Source: Candidatus Obscuribacterales bacterium (GTDB lineage: Bacteria; Cyanobacteriota; Vampirovibrionia; Obscuribacterales; Obscuribacteraceae). From it: a stretch of DNA of 64,000 bases. Where the stretch lies: contig JAIETF010000017.1 in NCBI GenBank assembly GCA_019745415.1, positions 1-64,000 of the forward strand, in the 5' to 3' direction. Both the position numbers and the translations under genes were made by a program. The notes beneath the pieces were generated by a model, which searched no databases, was not told the origin of the DNA, and saw nothing but the letters and a program-made list of their open reading frames with translations. Positions 32,201 through 41,113 of this stretch are shown one piece after another; position 1 is the stretch's first letter, and each line of letters opens with the position of its first letter.

Positions 32201-32570
32201 GTTTGGATTCCTCGTCAAAGGCGTCAGAAAACAGTCACGGTGGGTCGCGACTTTTTAGCTGATTTAGTGGGATAAAGGAGCTCGGTGCTCTGTGGGAGAT
32301 GCATTAAGATTGCCACAGGTTTGTGACATATTTGTGAGCGCAAAGGCCTTATCAGGCTTTGTTTTGCGGTTTCTACGTAGAAAACCGGGAACAGTTAGCC
32401 CGGTTTTGCATTCATACATATATGTCTGCAGGTAGGTCTGCAGGTTTTGAACTATTGCTTCCAACTGTTACTACTTTATGAGTTACATATAAATGGTTGC
32501 CGAAAGTCTCTTTCGCTCAAGCAAAAGCCTCACAGCTGCATCGATACAGCCAATGAACGAGGATTCATAG
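32201..32570. other. Divergent intergenic region
   Basis: About 370 bp between the leftward Asn-rich gene and the rightward TPR-lpt operon. It contains the overlapping hairpins described at 32367-32407 and a direct repeat of GTCTGCAGGT near 32425-32450. No gene is supported. Confidence 0.5.
32367..32407 (+). promoter_or_regulatory. Overlapping alternative hairpins upstream of the TPR-lpt operon
   Basis: A first hairpin pairs CGGTTT (32367-32372) with AAACCG (32382-32387) around CTACGTAG. A second pairs AAAACCGGG (32381-32389) with CCCGGTTTT (32399-32407). They share AAAACCG, so only one can form, as in attenuators. The T run after the second stem is short, so terminator strength is doubtful. 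Confidence 0.4.
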
Positions 32571-33848
32571 ATGGAAAAGCGAAGCTTTAGCGAGGCATTG
32601 TTAGGCGCGTTAAACGGGCTCATGCCGCCATTCTGTTATGATCACGAGTCTATGTGGCAAAACTCGTTCTGGTTTAAGAAAAACAGCACAGAGGGTCGTT
32701 CGGTCGTCCCTACTGCCTCATCGTTTTTTGTTCTGTCTCTGCTTGGCGCCATTTGCGCCCTTACTCTAGGGCTTGGTTATGCCGGTGCAGCCTCAGCCCA
32801 GTCGAGCGCAGCAAATAGCGATAACAGTGATAAAGCTGCCGCCAGTAAAGCGCCTGAGCCCTTAACTAATGAACAAACACCAGATCAAGCACAGGCTAAA
32901 GAGCCTGCTAAAGTGCTGCTTAAGCCCGGACAAGCACTTACTATAGATACCGGCTTTGAAGATATTGTTTGCACCAATGACGTAGAACTGGCCCGTAAGC
33001 AAAGAGAGGCTTTTCCAGATAACGCCGAAGCTAGTTTTATTTATGCTGTCGCGCTCAGTCGCACCTTTAAGGTAGAGCAAGCCTTGAAAGAAGTGCGAAG
33101 AGCCCGGGGACTAGCCGAAAAAGAAGGTGGACCGGCGTATTTCAATAAGATGATCGGCACCTATGAAAATATGCTTACTTATTGTCCCACCGACAATCAG
33201 GTGCGCTATCACCTGGCCTGGGCCTATTACATGAAGGCTTACCTTTTGGCTCGCTATGACAAACAAGATAAGACTCATCCTTCTTATAAGGAATGGATCA
33301 AGACTTTGAAGGAGGAGCCGGCGGAAAAGCAGGCTCAAGATCAGGCAACAACGGCATTAGAGAGCGCCGCTAAAGTGAAAAGAACGATTGAGATGGCATC
33401 GCCTCAAGCCGTTCCGCAGATTCAAAACTATTACAAACTGGCACTAGAGAAACTCGATCAGATATTAGCCAGCAATCCAACCGATGTCTGGGCGCGCATA
33501 TATAGAGCACATCTAGCTTATGAAGCAGGCGGTAAATTGGACGAATCAATCGCCGAATGGCTGAGAGTAAAAGATGCTAATCCGACCAATCCGGCTCCCT
33601 ATTTCTTTTTAGGCGAGGGTTTTCTTAAGCAGGGCAATCTCAAAGAGAGCCTCAAGAACGTCTCGCAGGCTGTGGCTCTGCGCAGCGACAAAGCAGAAAC
33701 TGCAAGTAAAGCAGAAGTTGCAGGCAAGACAGAAGCTACAGGCAAAACAGAAATTGCAGGTAAGACAGAAATTGCTGGAAATGCAGAAACCACTGCCAAA
33801 CCTGCAACAACGGAAGAACAGAACAAAGCAAAAGATGGAGGGCAGTGA
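32571..33848 (+). CDS. TPR protein with N-terminal membrane anchor
   Basis: A 425-aa protein. A hydrophobic segment near residues 50-75 (SSFFVLSLLGAICALTLGLG) acts as a signal peptide or anchor, with AASAQS a possible cleavage site. TPR-like helical repeats occupy about 130-360 (ASFIYAVALSRTFKVEQALK, WARIYRAHLAYEAGGKLDES). The C-terminus has five to six degenerate 6-aa units of the type GKTEIA from an 18-bp repeat. It ends 9 bp before lptC, so it probably opens that operon. It may scaffold envelope assembly in the periplasm. Confidence 0.75.
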   Translation: MEKRSFSEALLGALNGLMPPFCYDHESMWQNSFWFKKNSTEGRSVVPTASSFFVLSLLGAICALTLGLGYAGAASAQSSAANSDNSDKAAASKAPEPLTNEQTPDQAQAKEPAKVLLKPGQALTIDTGFEDIVCTNDVELARKQREAFPDNAEASFIYAVALSRTFKVEQALKEVRRARGLAEKEGGPAYFNKMIGTYENMLTYCPTDNQVRYHLAWAYYMKAYLLARYDKQDKTHPSYKEWIKTLKEEPAEKQAQDQATTALESAAKVKRTIEMASPQAVPQIQNYYKLALEKLDQILASNPTDVWARIYRAHLAYEAGGKLDESIAEWLRVKDANPTNPAPYFFLGEGFLKQGNLKESLKNVSQAVALRSDKAETASKAEVAGKTEATGKTEIAGKTEIAGNAETTAKPATTEEQNKAKDGGQ

Positions 33849-33857
33849 ATAGCCACC

Positions 33858-34448
33858 ATGTGGATATTCAAGACAGACGCATTCAAACTAATTTTGGCTC
33901 TGGCGATTCTAGGAATAATCGTCGGTTTGATGTTTTATGCGCAAATGCAGGCTGAAAAAGAAGAGAAGGCTCATGCAGAGATGACTAAAGCCCATCCTAC
34001 TGCCGATAAGATATCCATTGACAACTACAATCTTTTGGAAGTTGACGGCGAGAATAAGGTGAAGTGGAAACTTACCGCCAAAAGCGGCGTCTTCGAGAAA
34101 GATAATAACGTTCACCTTACCGATATAGTGATGCAATATTTCGACGGCGACCAAATAAAAATGCAAGTCAGCGCCCCCATTGGCGTGGCAAACGAAAACA
34201 GTCGCGAAGTGAAGCTTGACTCGACCTCTAAACAGCCTGTGGTGGCTGAGGGCGAACAAGGAAAGTCAAGAATGGAAACGAAGCGCCTGGAATTAACGAA
34301 AAAAAATGGGTTCAAGGCCACCGGGGGTGTTAACATCGTGGTGGCCGGGGTAGCCAAGGTGACCGGAGATATGGCATCTGGCGTTCTTGGTAAGGCAGAT
34401 CTTGATGGGTTCAAGATTACGGGTCACACCCATGCCATTATCGAGTAA
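33858..34448 (+). CDS. lptC: LPS export protein LptC
   Basis: A 196-aa protein with an N-terminal signal-anchor helix (LILALAILGIIVGLMFYAQM) and an OstA-like beta-jellyroll: LLEVDGENKVKWKLTAKSGV, LTDIVMQYFDGDQIKMQVSA, VKLDSTSKQPVVAEGEQ and a final GFKATGGVN. LptC sits on the LptBFG transporter and passes lipopolysaccharide to LptA. Its place just before lptA, lptB and a YjgP/YjgQ gene supports the call. Confidence 0.88.
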   Translation: MWIFKTDAFKLILALAILGIIVGLMFYAQMQAEKEEKAHAEMTKAHPTADKISIDNYNLLEVDGENKVKWKLTAKSGVFEKDNNVHLTDIVMQYFDGDQIKMQVSAPIGVANENSREVKLDSTSKQPVVAEGEQGKSRMETKRLELTKKNGFKATGGVNIVVAGVAKVTGDMASGVLGKADLDGFKITGHTHAIIE

Positions 34449-34523
34449 GAGAGTAATTCAGTCAGTAAGCACCACACAGTTGTCAAGCGATCGATTACAA
34501 AAGAACACAGAACAGACGAAAAA

Positions 34524-35909
34524 ATGGCGACAAAAAAGATAGCAACCGGTCTAATACTCTTAACCCAGCTGGCGGCAATGATACCGTTGGCAGTGCCTCA
34601 AGCAATTGCCCAAGCCCCGGCGGCTGATGCCGGCGGACCTATCGATATTGTTGCCAACGAGCAAGAATTTGCCGGTGATCATATGGTGGCGCGCGGCAAT
34701 GTGAGAGTGAAATTCAAAGACACTATTATCTTGGCCCCTCTAGCCACTCTCTATAAAGACCCTGTCACCGGACAATCACAAAGAGCTGTTTTCACCGGGC
34801 ATCCGCATCTTGTGCAAGGCACTAATAAAATTGATGCCGATGTGCTTACTTTTGAAATGGCCAGTTCAAAAATTATTGCCGAAGGTCATGCCCATTCTGA
34901 AGTAATCAACGACTCACCAGAAGAAAAACCGCAAGAAACAGCTAAGGCCGGCACAAAAACTACCAAACCTGCAGCTGCTAAAAAGGCTGACGAAAACGAA
35001 TACGGCGATGATGCCCCCGAGCAAGAAGAAACGACTTCGGCCAGTGCCCAGTCTGGCACCGGCAGTGGTGCAGGCGCAGCCGGTCCCCTAGGCGGACCAA
35101 GTGAGAGCGGCCCAACCAAAATCATCACCGACGCCGATAAACAGATATACGACAAAGCCACCGGACAGTTTGAAGCCTATGGCAATGTAAAAGTGCGCAC
35201 CGGCGATATCAATGTCATCGCCGACCAATTAAAGATGGCCTATGGCATAGACACTAGACCGGAAGCCGCCATTTTCACTGGTCGTGTCTCAGCCACCCAG
35301 GGTTCGAATAATACCCAATCTGATCGTATGACTTATTTTCTCAACACCAAGAGATTGCAAGCCGACGGTCATGTCAGATCTAAAGTCATTCAAAACAAAG
35401 CCCAACCGGCAAGCAAGACCGAGCCGTCCAAGCCCTATGCCGAACCCACCAGCGAGCCTATCGCCAATGCAGCCTCCAGCAAGGGGGCAGGCGACTTCCA
35501 AGCCAATCTGGTCAACGGTGCCGAGGCAGAAGGCACAGATCCGCCCATCATCATTGTTTCAGACGGTCAAGACTATAACAAATATACCGGGCGCCTTTCG
35601 GCCCACGGCAATGTCAAAATCTTTTATAACGACACAGTCGGCATTGGTCCAAAAGTAGTACTGATTCGCAACGCCGACGGCCAAGCCGAAAAGATAATCT
35701 TCACTGGACGCAGCCAGATTACCCAACCGGGTAAACGCTGGATTGCCGACCGCATTCAGCTCACCATAGCAGACCGCAAAGTGCTGGCGGAAGGCAACAC
35801 TAAAGCCTATATCTTGCCGAAGAAACAAGAAAACCCTGTTCTTGATTATCAACTTGCCCAGAGCAAGAACAAACAGGTAAGTACAAGTAGGATAAACGCG
35901 GCCCAATGA
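34524..35909 (+). CDS. lptA: LptA/OstA-like protein with three OstA domains
   Basis: A 461-aa secreted protein, more than twice the usual LptA length. A signal peptide (LILLTQLAAMIPLAVPQAIA) is followed by three OstA repeats near residues 40-130, 193-290 and 335-445. Each has the pattern A-GNVRV, then FTG-P-L-QG-N-I-AD, then AEG-AHSKVI (HMVARGNVRVKF, FEAYGNVKVRTG, LSAHGNVKIFYN). Linkers are Ala/Lys/Glu-rich. LptA monomers normally stack to form the periplasmic LPS bridge; here three units are covalently linked. Its stop overlaps the lptB start (ATGA). Confidence 0.88.
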   Translation: MATKKIATGLILLTQLAAMIPLAVPQAIAQAPAADAGGPIDIVANEQEFAGDHMVARGNVRVKFKDTIILAPLATLYKDPVTGQSQRAVFTGHPHLVQGTNKIDADVLTFEMASSKIIAEGHAHSEVINDSPEEKPQETAKAGTKTTKPAAAKKADENEYGDDAPEQEETTSASAQSGTGSGAGAAGPLGGPSESGPTKIITDADKQIYDKATGQFEAYGNVKVRTGDINVIADQLKMAYGIDTRPEAAIFTGRVSATQGSNNTQSDRMTYFLNTKRLQADGHVRSKVIQNKAQPASKTEPSKPYAEPTSEPIANAASSKGAGDFQANLVNGAEAEGTDPPIIIVSDGQDYNKYTGRLSAHGNVKIFYNDTVGIGPKVVLIRNADGQAEKIIFTGRSQITQPGKRWIADRIQLTIADRKVLAEGNTKAYILPKKQENPVLDYQLAQSKNKQVSTSRINAAQ

Positions 35910-36658
35910 CGTCAACTTTAGTTAGTTCCGGTCTGAAGACCCTTGTTATAGACAACCTGCAAAAAACCTACGGCAGAAGAAGAGTAGTTGACGGTGTCAG
36001 CTTTCATGTCAGCCGCGGGGAAGTTGTCGGTCTTTTGGGACGTAACGGTGCCGGTAAAACCACATCTTTCGATATGGTGCTTGGTCTGGTCAAGCCTGAG
36101 CGCGGTCGCATCACTTTAGGCGATAAGAACATCGCCCAGTTGCCCATTCATGAACGCAGCCGCCTCGGTATCGGTTATCTGCCGCAGGAAGCTTCAATCT
36201 TTCGCAAATTGACCGTCAATGAAAACATCAAGATTATTCTTGAACTAAAGAACATACCAAGACGCGAATTTAACCAGCGCATCAAGAATTTGCTGGAACA
36301 GTTCAGCCTTGATCACCTGGGCGAGACCTTGGCAGTGCAGCTATCAGGTGGTGAAAGAAGACGTCTAGAGATTGCCCGCTGTCTGGCGTCCGAACCCGAG
36401 TTTATCTTGCTGGACGAACCTTTCACCGGGGTCGACCCGATTTCAATCACTGAAATTCAAGGTCTGATTAGAAGGCTTAGAGATGAATGGAACCTCGGTG
36501 TCCTGCTCACCGACCACAACCCTCGCGCCACGCTCAAGATCACTGACCGCGCCTATCTGATTGATAACGGCAAGATACTTGTGGCCGGCTCTTCCCGCGA
36601 AGTAGCCGAAAGCCCAGTTGCCCGAAAACATTATCTCGGCGAGGACTTTACCCTATGA
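35906..36658 (+). CDS. lptB: LPS export ABC transporter ATPase LptB
   Basis: A 250-aa ABC ATPase. The Walker A is GRNGAGKTT at residues 45-53, the Q-loop is in YLPQEASIF, the signature is LSGGERRRLEIARCL and the Walker B is FILLDEPFTGVDP, with the H-loop in LLTDHNPRATL. GVDP and the short length are typical of LptB. It powers LPS extraction with LptF/G. It has ATGA overlaps with both lptA upstream and the permease gene downstream. Confidence 0.95.
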   Translation: MTSTLVSSGLKTLVIDNLQKTYGRRRVVDGVSFHVSRGEVVGLLGRNGAGKTTSFDMVLGLVKPERGRITLGDKNIAQLPIHERSRLGIGYLPQEASIFRKLTVNENIKIILELKNIPRREFNQRIKNLLEQFSLDHLGETLAVQLSGGERRRLEIARCLASEPEFILLDEPFTGVDPISITEIQGLIRRLRDEWNLGVLLTDHNPRATLKITDRAYLIDNGKILVAGSSREVAESPVARKHYLGEDFTL

Positions 36659-37755
36659 CCTTCGGTCTGAAGCTTATCGACCGCTATATTGCAAACGAGT
36701 TCTGGCAGCCGCTCTTGTTTGGTATTGGTATAGTTACCGGGGTCTGGTTCGGCGCCGAACAGCTCAAGTCTATCTTTAACTTGGTTATGCGCTCGGGTGT
36801 ACCCCTCGAAATGGCTTTGACCATTCTCGGTCTGCACTTACCCGAAGTTATTGTGATGACCATCCCAATCGGGGTTTTGCTGGGTACACTCTTGGTTTTC
36901 AACCGCCTCTCGGGCGATTCTGAAATTTTGGCTCTGCGCACAAGCGGCGTCAGCTTTTATCGCATTATGGCGGCACCCTTGATGTTCGGCGTGCTTACAA
37001 GCTTTGTCAGCCTTGGGCTGAACGAATGCGTCGTGCCCTGGGCCAACCGCACCTCAAAACGCCTTGAATGGGTAGCGCTTTATAAAACCGAACTGCCGGC
37101 TGGTCAGGCTAACTTTACTTATTTTGAAAGGGGTAAAGACCTGGCATTGAACCGCATTTTTTATGTGGGTTATTACAGCGGCAGAGACTTGAGCAATATT
37201 ATTGTGCTCGACTTTAGCACCGATAAGCTGGTGAAAATCATCGCCGCCTCAAATGGTCTCTGGAACAACGGCGAATGGACCTTGATGAACGGGCGTACCT
37301 ATGTGCTCTCGGGCGACTCAGACGTGACTAGGGTCTTGAGGTTCGACAAATTAGTCATTCCTGGTTTGGGCACTGTGCAGAAGGTCATGGAGACAGGCAA
37401 GGTCTCGCCCAAAGAAATGAATATGCTTGAACTGGGTCATTATTTAGACCTGCTGAAAGAATCGAACAGTGTCACCAATGACCTTTTGGTGCGCTACTAT
37501 CAAAAGTTTTCGCAACCGCTGGCCTGTTTGATAGTCGCCCTGGCTGGAGCCCCGCTCGGTCTTTTGGCGAGAAGATCACGTTCAAACATGGGTCTGATTT
37601 ATTCAGCAGTTATAGTTTTTCTCTATTATGTGCTGCAATCATCATCGGGCGCCATGGGCGATGCCGGACGCATACCGGCTATGCTTGCCGCCTGGATGCC
37701 CAACCTGGTGATTGGTGCCTTAGGTATAGTCATTCTTTATTTCAAAGCAAAATAG
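36655..37755 (+). CDS. LptF/LptG-family LPS permease
   Basis: A 366-aa YjgP/YjgQ-family protein. An N-terminal IDRYIANEFWQPLLFGIG leads into three helices, with LRTSGVSFYRIMAAPLMFGV and the conserved NECVVPWANR. A periplasmic beta domain (residues 130-265) and three C-terminal helices (LACLIVALAGAPLGLLARRS, then GLIYSAVIVFLYYVL) follow. Only one such gene is here; the partner (LptF or LptG) lies elsewhere or this protein works as a homodimer. It overlaps lptB by ATGA and ends the operon. Confidence 0.9.
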   Translation: MTFGLKLIDRYIANEFWQPLLFGIGIVTGVWFGAEQLKSIFNLVMRSGVPLEMALTILGLHLPEVIVMTIPIGVLLGTLLVFNRLSGDSEILALRTSGVSFYRIMAAPLMFGVLTSFVSLGLNECVVPWANRTSKRLEWVALYKTELPAGQANFTYFERGKDLALNRIFYVGYYSGRDLSNIIVLDFSTDKLVKIIAASNGLWNNGEWTLMNGRTYVLSGDSDVTRVLRFDKLVIPGLGTVQKVMETGKVSPKEMNMLELGHYLDLLKESNSVTNDLLVRYYQKFSQPLACLIVALAGAPLGLLARRSRSNMGLIYSAVIVFLYYVLQSSSGAMGDAGRIPAMLAAWMPNLVIGALGIVILYFKAK

Positions 37756-37963
37756 CAAAAGCTTGAAATATTTTCTTTATCGGCATGTCACAGGGGCAGT
37801 TTTGCCTTATTAATAGGTATCGCCTTTGAGAATGAGATTTGTCTTATCAGGCACTAGCTGAAACCTTTCCGTCTCGTGCGTAAAAACCCGTATTGACTTG
37901 ACCATTTAGCAACCTTAATCTTGATCCAGTAAATATATCCCAGGCAGCAAGCGAGACCTACCT

Positions 37964-39397
37964 TTGGCTAGCACTAGTCAAATCGCTAAATCTCTTCACA
38001 GCGGTTCGAGGCGCTCGAACAGAATGCTGGTAACCCTCTTTGTGGCGGGTACGGTCATGGTTGCGGTACCGGTAACCTACCTGGCTTTAAAAGATTATCC
38101 GCCTGTGAGAGCCCTGCAGTCTGCTCTCATGCAAGAAACAGGCAAGCTCTTGGGCAAGTTGCCCAAGCATGACACACAGGGCCAAGCAGCGGCTAATTTA
38201 GGCGACCAGCTGGGAACGGCGGGCGGCGTCAATGCAGTCAATCAAGCGCTGCAAACCAGTGGACAAAAACCTACCACCTCGGAAGAAATGCGCATTGTCG
38301 ATCAAGCTGTGGCACAGTTGCAGAGTGGTCTAGAGAAAGACCCAAGCAACACCACCTTGCATAACCGCCTGGGCATGATTTATGCCGAAATAGGCGAGAT
38401 GCCCGAGGCGGAAGCACAATTTAAGCAAGCCATCTTGCTTTCGCGATCTAAGCTTTCAGACCTTTATACCAAAATTCAGGTGAAGCGCCTGGAAGGTGAC
38501 CTGGCTTCGGCATCGGCAATGATGCTCAATGTCTCATCAATACAACTAGATCTTTCATCGGCCCATTCAAACCTGGCTAGAGTTTATGAAAAGCTCGGCG
38601 ACAGCCAGCGCGTGGTCAAACAACTCGATGAGCTTAACAGAGATGTGGTTATCGGGGGCGGACTTGCCTCCGGCACAATTAAGGCAAATGACAAAGCTGT
38701 CGCCAAACCCGCCAAAGCAAGCCCTGAAATAGTGGCCGGTCTAGCCAGAGCCGAAGCCCTAATGCAAGTGGGCAGAATGCTCGATGCCGGCAGAGAACTG
38801 CGCACACTGCTAGCGGTGGCGCCCGACCTAGCTGAAGCGCACGAACTTTTGGGCAAGACCGGCATTGCTACCAATAATTTCTTCCTGGCCCGCAGAGAGT
38901 TTGAAGAAGCAGCCCGGTTAGAGCCGACCAAGGCTTCTTACTTCAGCAGTCTCGGTTTTATCTATGACCGCGCCGGCAAGAAAGCTAAAGCCATGGAAGC
39001 TTATCAGCAAGCCTATAAGTTGGAACCTAAGAACGCAGTCAATGCTTTCAACTTAGGCAATGCTTATGCCGCCAATAATCAAAACAGTCAGGCCACCAAC
39101 TATTACAAGCAGGCCATTGAGATCAATCCCAATCTAGCTTCCGCCCATAACAATTTAGCTTCAATGTATTCGATGGCGGGCAACTATGAGGCGGCTATCA
39201 GACAATTTGAACAGGCCATTTATCTGGCACCGCAGATGGCATCAGCTCATTATGGTCTAGGGCTGGCCATGTACAATCTCAAAGATTATGCCGGTGCAGC
39301 TATGTCTTTCAAACAGGCTTGTTTGCTGAATCCTAATTTGATTGACGCCCATGCCAAACTGGAAGTTTGCCAAAGAAAGGCGACTAGGTCACTATAG
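37964..39397 (+). CDS. TPR-repeat membrane-anchored protein
   Basis: A 477-aa protein with an N-terminal hydrophobic helix (MLVTLFVAGTVMVAVPVTYL at residues 21-40) and about eight TPR units from residue 115 to the end. The clearest are NLGNAYAANNQNSQATNYYK, NLASMYSMAGNYEAAIRQFE and YGLGLAMYNLKDYAGAAMSF. The TTG at 37964 or an ATG at 38024 may start it. It precedes aroK by 14 bp. It is likely an extracytoplasmic scaffold; the partner is unknown. Confidence 0.78.
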   Translation: MASTSQIAKSLHSGSRRSNRMLVTLFVAGTVMVAVPVTYLALKDYPPVRALQSALMQETGKLLGKLPKHDTQGQAAANLGDQLGTAGGVNAVNQALQTSGQKPTTSEEMRIVDQAVAQLQSGLEKDPSNTTLHNRLGMIYAEIGEMPEAEAQFKQAILLSRSKLSDLYTKIQVKRLEGDLASASAMMLNVSSIQLDLSSAHSNLARVYEKLGDSQRVVKQLDELNRDVVIGGGLASGTIKANDKAVAKPAKASPEIVAGLARAEALMQVGRMLDAGRELRTLLAVAPDLAEAHELLGKTGIATNNFFLARREFEEAARLEPTKASYFSSLGFIYDRAGKKAKAMEAYQQAYKLEPKNAVNAFNLGNAYAANNQNSQATNYYKQAIEINPNLASAHNNLASMYSMAGNYEAAIRQFEQAIYLAPQMASAHYGLGLAMYNLKDYAGAAMSFKQACLLNPNLIDAHAKLEVCQRKATRSL

Positions 39398-39411
39398 CAG
39401 AGCCAATTTCG

Positions 39412-39918
39412 ATGCCTAATTTGATCTTGCTTGGCCCTTCCGGTGCCGGAAAGTCTTCCTGCGCCAAGATACTTTCAGAGCAGACCAAACTCGACCTGGT
39501 TGATAGCGATAAGCTCATTGAAGAAGGAACAGGCTTGAGCCCTCAGCAAATTTTTGCCACCATGGGTGAAGCGACTTTTCGGCAATTGGAAAATCAATTG
39601 TTGGACAGCCTCTTTCAAGAAACAGTTCAATTTGTGCTGGCCTGCGGCGGCGGTCTGCCGATTTTCCCAGGTAATATTGAGAAGTTGAACCAACTTGGTT
39701 TGACTATCTATTTGAAAGCGGGGCCGCAAGCTCTTGCCAAGAGAGTTCTCGCATCGGAAGCGAGACCCATGCTCGATGGAGACGGAGACCTTGTCAATCG
39801 CATCAGTCAACTTCTTGCCAAGAGAGCGCCTGTTTATGAGAAAGCCCAATTTACTGTGGATACTACAGGGATGACAGTAGAAGAGACTGTTCAAACTATC
39901 TTGAACTACTTGAAATAA
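39412..39918 (+). CDS. aroK: Shikimate kinase
   Basis: A 168-aa P-loop kinase of normal length. The Walker A is GPSGAGKSS at residues 8-16, the substrate-binding Asp is in LVDSDKLIEE near 33, GEATFRQLE near 56 and the CGGGLP loop near 80, with the lid Arg in SEARPMLDGD and RAPVYEKA near 141. It phosphorylates shikimate in the chorismate pathway. The nearby aroQ gene, separated by one unknown gene, belongs to the same pathway. Confidence 0.92.
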   Translation: MPNLILLGPSGAGKSSCAKILSEQTKLDLVDSDKLIEEGTGLSPQQIFATMGEATFRQLENQLLDSLFQETVQFVLACGGGLPIFPGNIEKLNQLGLTIYLKAGPQALAKRVLASEARPMLDGDGDLVNRISQLLAKRAPVYEKAQFTVDTTGMTVEETVQTILNYLK

Positions 39919-39989
39919 TTGATATATGCCTGGTTAGCAGTGCTATCATTGGCAATTGAGAAATTCGACCTTGAAAAGGAGCGGTCCTT

Positions 39990-40619
39990 TTGACAGTCAC
40001 GCAAGACGAACTAATGTATTTGCAAAGCCAGCTAGAAGGGCTGGAGTCGATTTTCATGGAACTGATGCCCTTCGGCATCGAGCTGAAGCGCCAGCATGTG
40101 CAAGATTATTATGATAAGCGTTTCGACGCAGCGACAAAACCGGTTTCATCGGTAGCCGAAAACGAACTGCGCAGACAGTTCAATACAAAGGCTAACCAGG
40201 TAAGAAACCTAGTGGATAGTGCCGAGAGTCTCGGTGACGCCGGCAACCGACTTAATTTGATTAGAGCAGCCGCTTCTTTGCCCGAAGAAAGAAGCAAAGG
40301 GTTGCTCAATTCGGTCATGACCTTTTCAAAGGCCCTGGTTATGGAAAACCGGGTAGAGACCGATGTCTTTGGTGAAATATTGCAATCTAAAGAGTTGCGT
40401 GCCGTGGAAGCAAGAGTTTTGCTTGCCGCCGCCATGTTTATCATCGACCGAGAAGTGCCCACCAATGAAGGCATCAATATGCCTATCATCGATGTTTTGG
40501 GTGAACTGGTGCAAATGGTGCGCCGTGAGCAACTCTTGACTAGAAACGATCCCTTCCTGGTGGAAGCCCAGTGCGCCCTGGAAGCCATGGAAATGGAAGA
40601 AGAAGAGCTGCAGTCGTGA
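39990..40619 (+). CDS. Hypothetical helical protein between aroK and aroQ
   Basis: A 209-aa soluble, mostly helical protein (LMYLQSQLEGLESIFMELMP, KALVMENRVETDVFGEILQS, acidic tail EMEEEELQS). No family is recognised. Its TGA overlaps the GTG start of aroQ (GTGA), so it is translated with the shikimate-pathway genes. The start follows AAAAGGAGCGG; the TTG at 39990 fits that ribosome site. Confidence 0.65.
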   Translation: MTVTQDELMYLQSQLEGLESIFMELMPFGIELKRQHVQDYYDKRFDAATKPVSSVAENELRRQFNTKANQVRNLVDSAESLGDAGNRLNLIRAAASLPEERSKGLLNSVMTFSKALVMENRVETDVFGEILQSKELRAVEARVLLAAAMFIIDREVPTNEGINMPIIDVLGELVQMVRREQLLTRNDPFLVEAQCALEAMEMEEEELQS

Positions 40620-41077
40620 TCAAGCTCTTGGTCATTAATGGACCGAACTTAAATTTCTTGGGTCTGAGAGAAACCAGTCACTACGGTACTTTAACCCTCA
40701 AAGACATTGAAGCCAATCTCGAGGTGCGGCTGAAAGATAAGGCTGAACTGAGCTTCTTTCAGTCAAATCATGAAGGGGCGATAGTGGATCGCATTCAGGC
40801 GGCTTATCAAGAATTCAAACAGTTAGAAGAAGACCAAGAAAGCAAAGGCGGCATCGTCATCAATCCTGGTGCCTATGGTCACACCTCTATCGCCATCAGA
40901 GACGCCCTTTTGGCCACTGCTATAAAGTTTGTCGAAGTTCATATCTCTAACGTTTATGCCCGCGACGAGTTCAGACATAAGAGCATGCTTTCCGATATCG
41001 CCAGTGGTGTTATAGTCGGCTGTGGTGCCCTCGGTTATGAACTGGCCGCCGAAGCACTTTTAGCTAAGCTAAGCTAA
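40616..41077 (+). CDS. aroQ: 3-dehydroquinate dehydratase, type II
   Basis: A 153-aa dodecameric-type enzyme. The GTG at 40616 is chosen because the conserved N-terminus IKLLVINGPNLNFLG follows at once. The catalytic Tyr is in SHYGTLTL, the Asn-His-Glu motif is SNHEGAIVDRIQ, the active-site segment is INPGAYGHTSIAIRDAL, and VEVHISNVYAREEF-like VEVHISNVYARDEFRHKS gives the His and Arg. It converts 3-dehydroquinate to 3-dehydroshikimate two steps before aroK. The frame extends upstream to 40571, but inside the previous gene. Confidence 0.93.
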   Translation: MIKLLVINGPNLNFLGLRETSHYGTLTLKDIEANLEVRLKDKAELSFFQSNHEGAIVDRIQAAYQEFKQLEEDQESKGGIVINPGAYGHTSIAIRDALLATAIKFVEVHISNVYARDEFRHKSMLSDIASGVIVGCGALGYELAAEALLAKLS

Positions 41078-41113
41078 ACCAAACTGAACTAAACTAGACA
41101 GTTCTAGGCGTTA

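Noticed and set aside
31535-32275. A 246-codon rightward open frame rich in Val and Gly
   Set aside because: It is antisense to the Asn-rich gene. The Val/Gly text is the complement of Asn/Asp/Ser codons, and it has no ribosome site.
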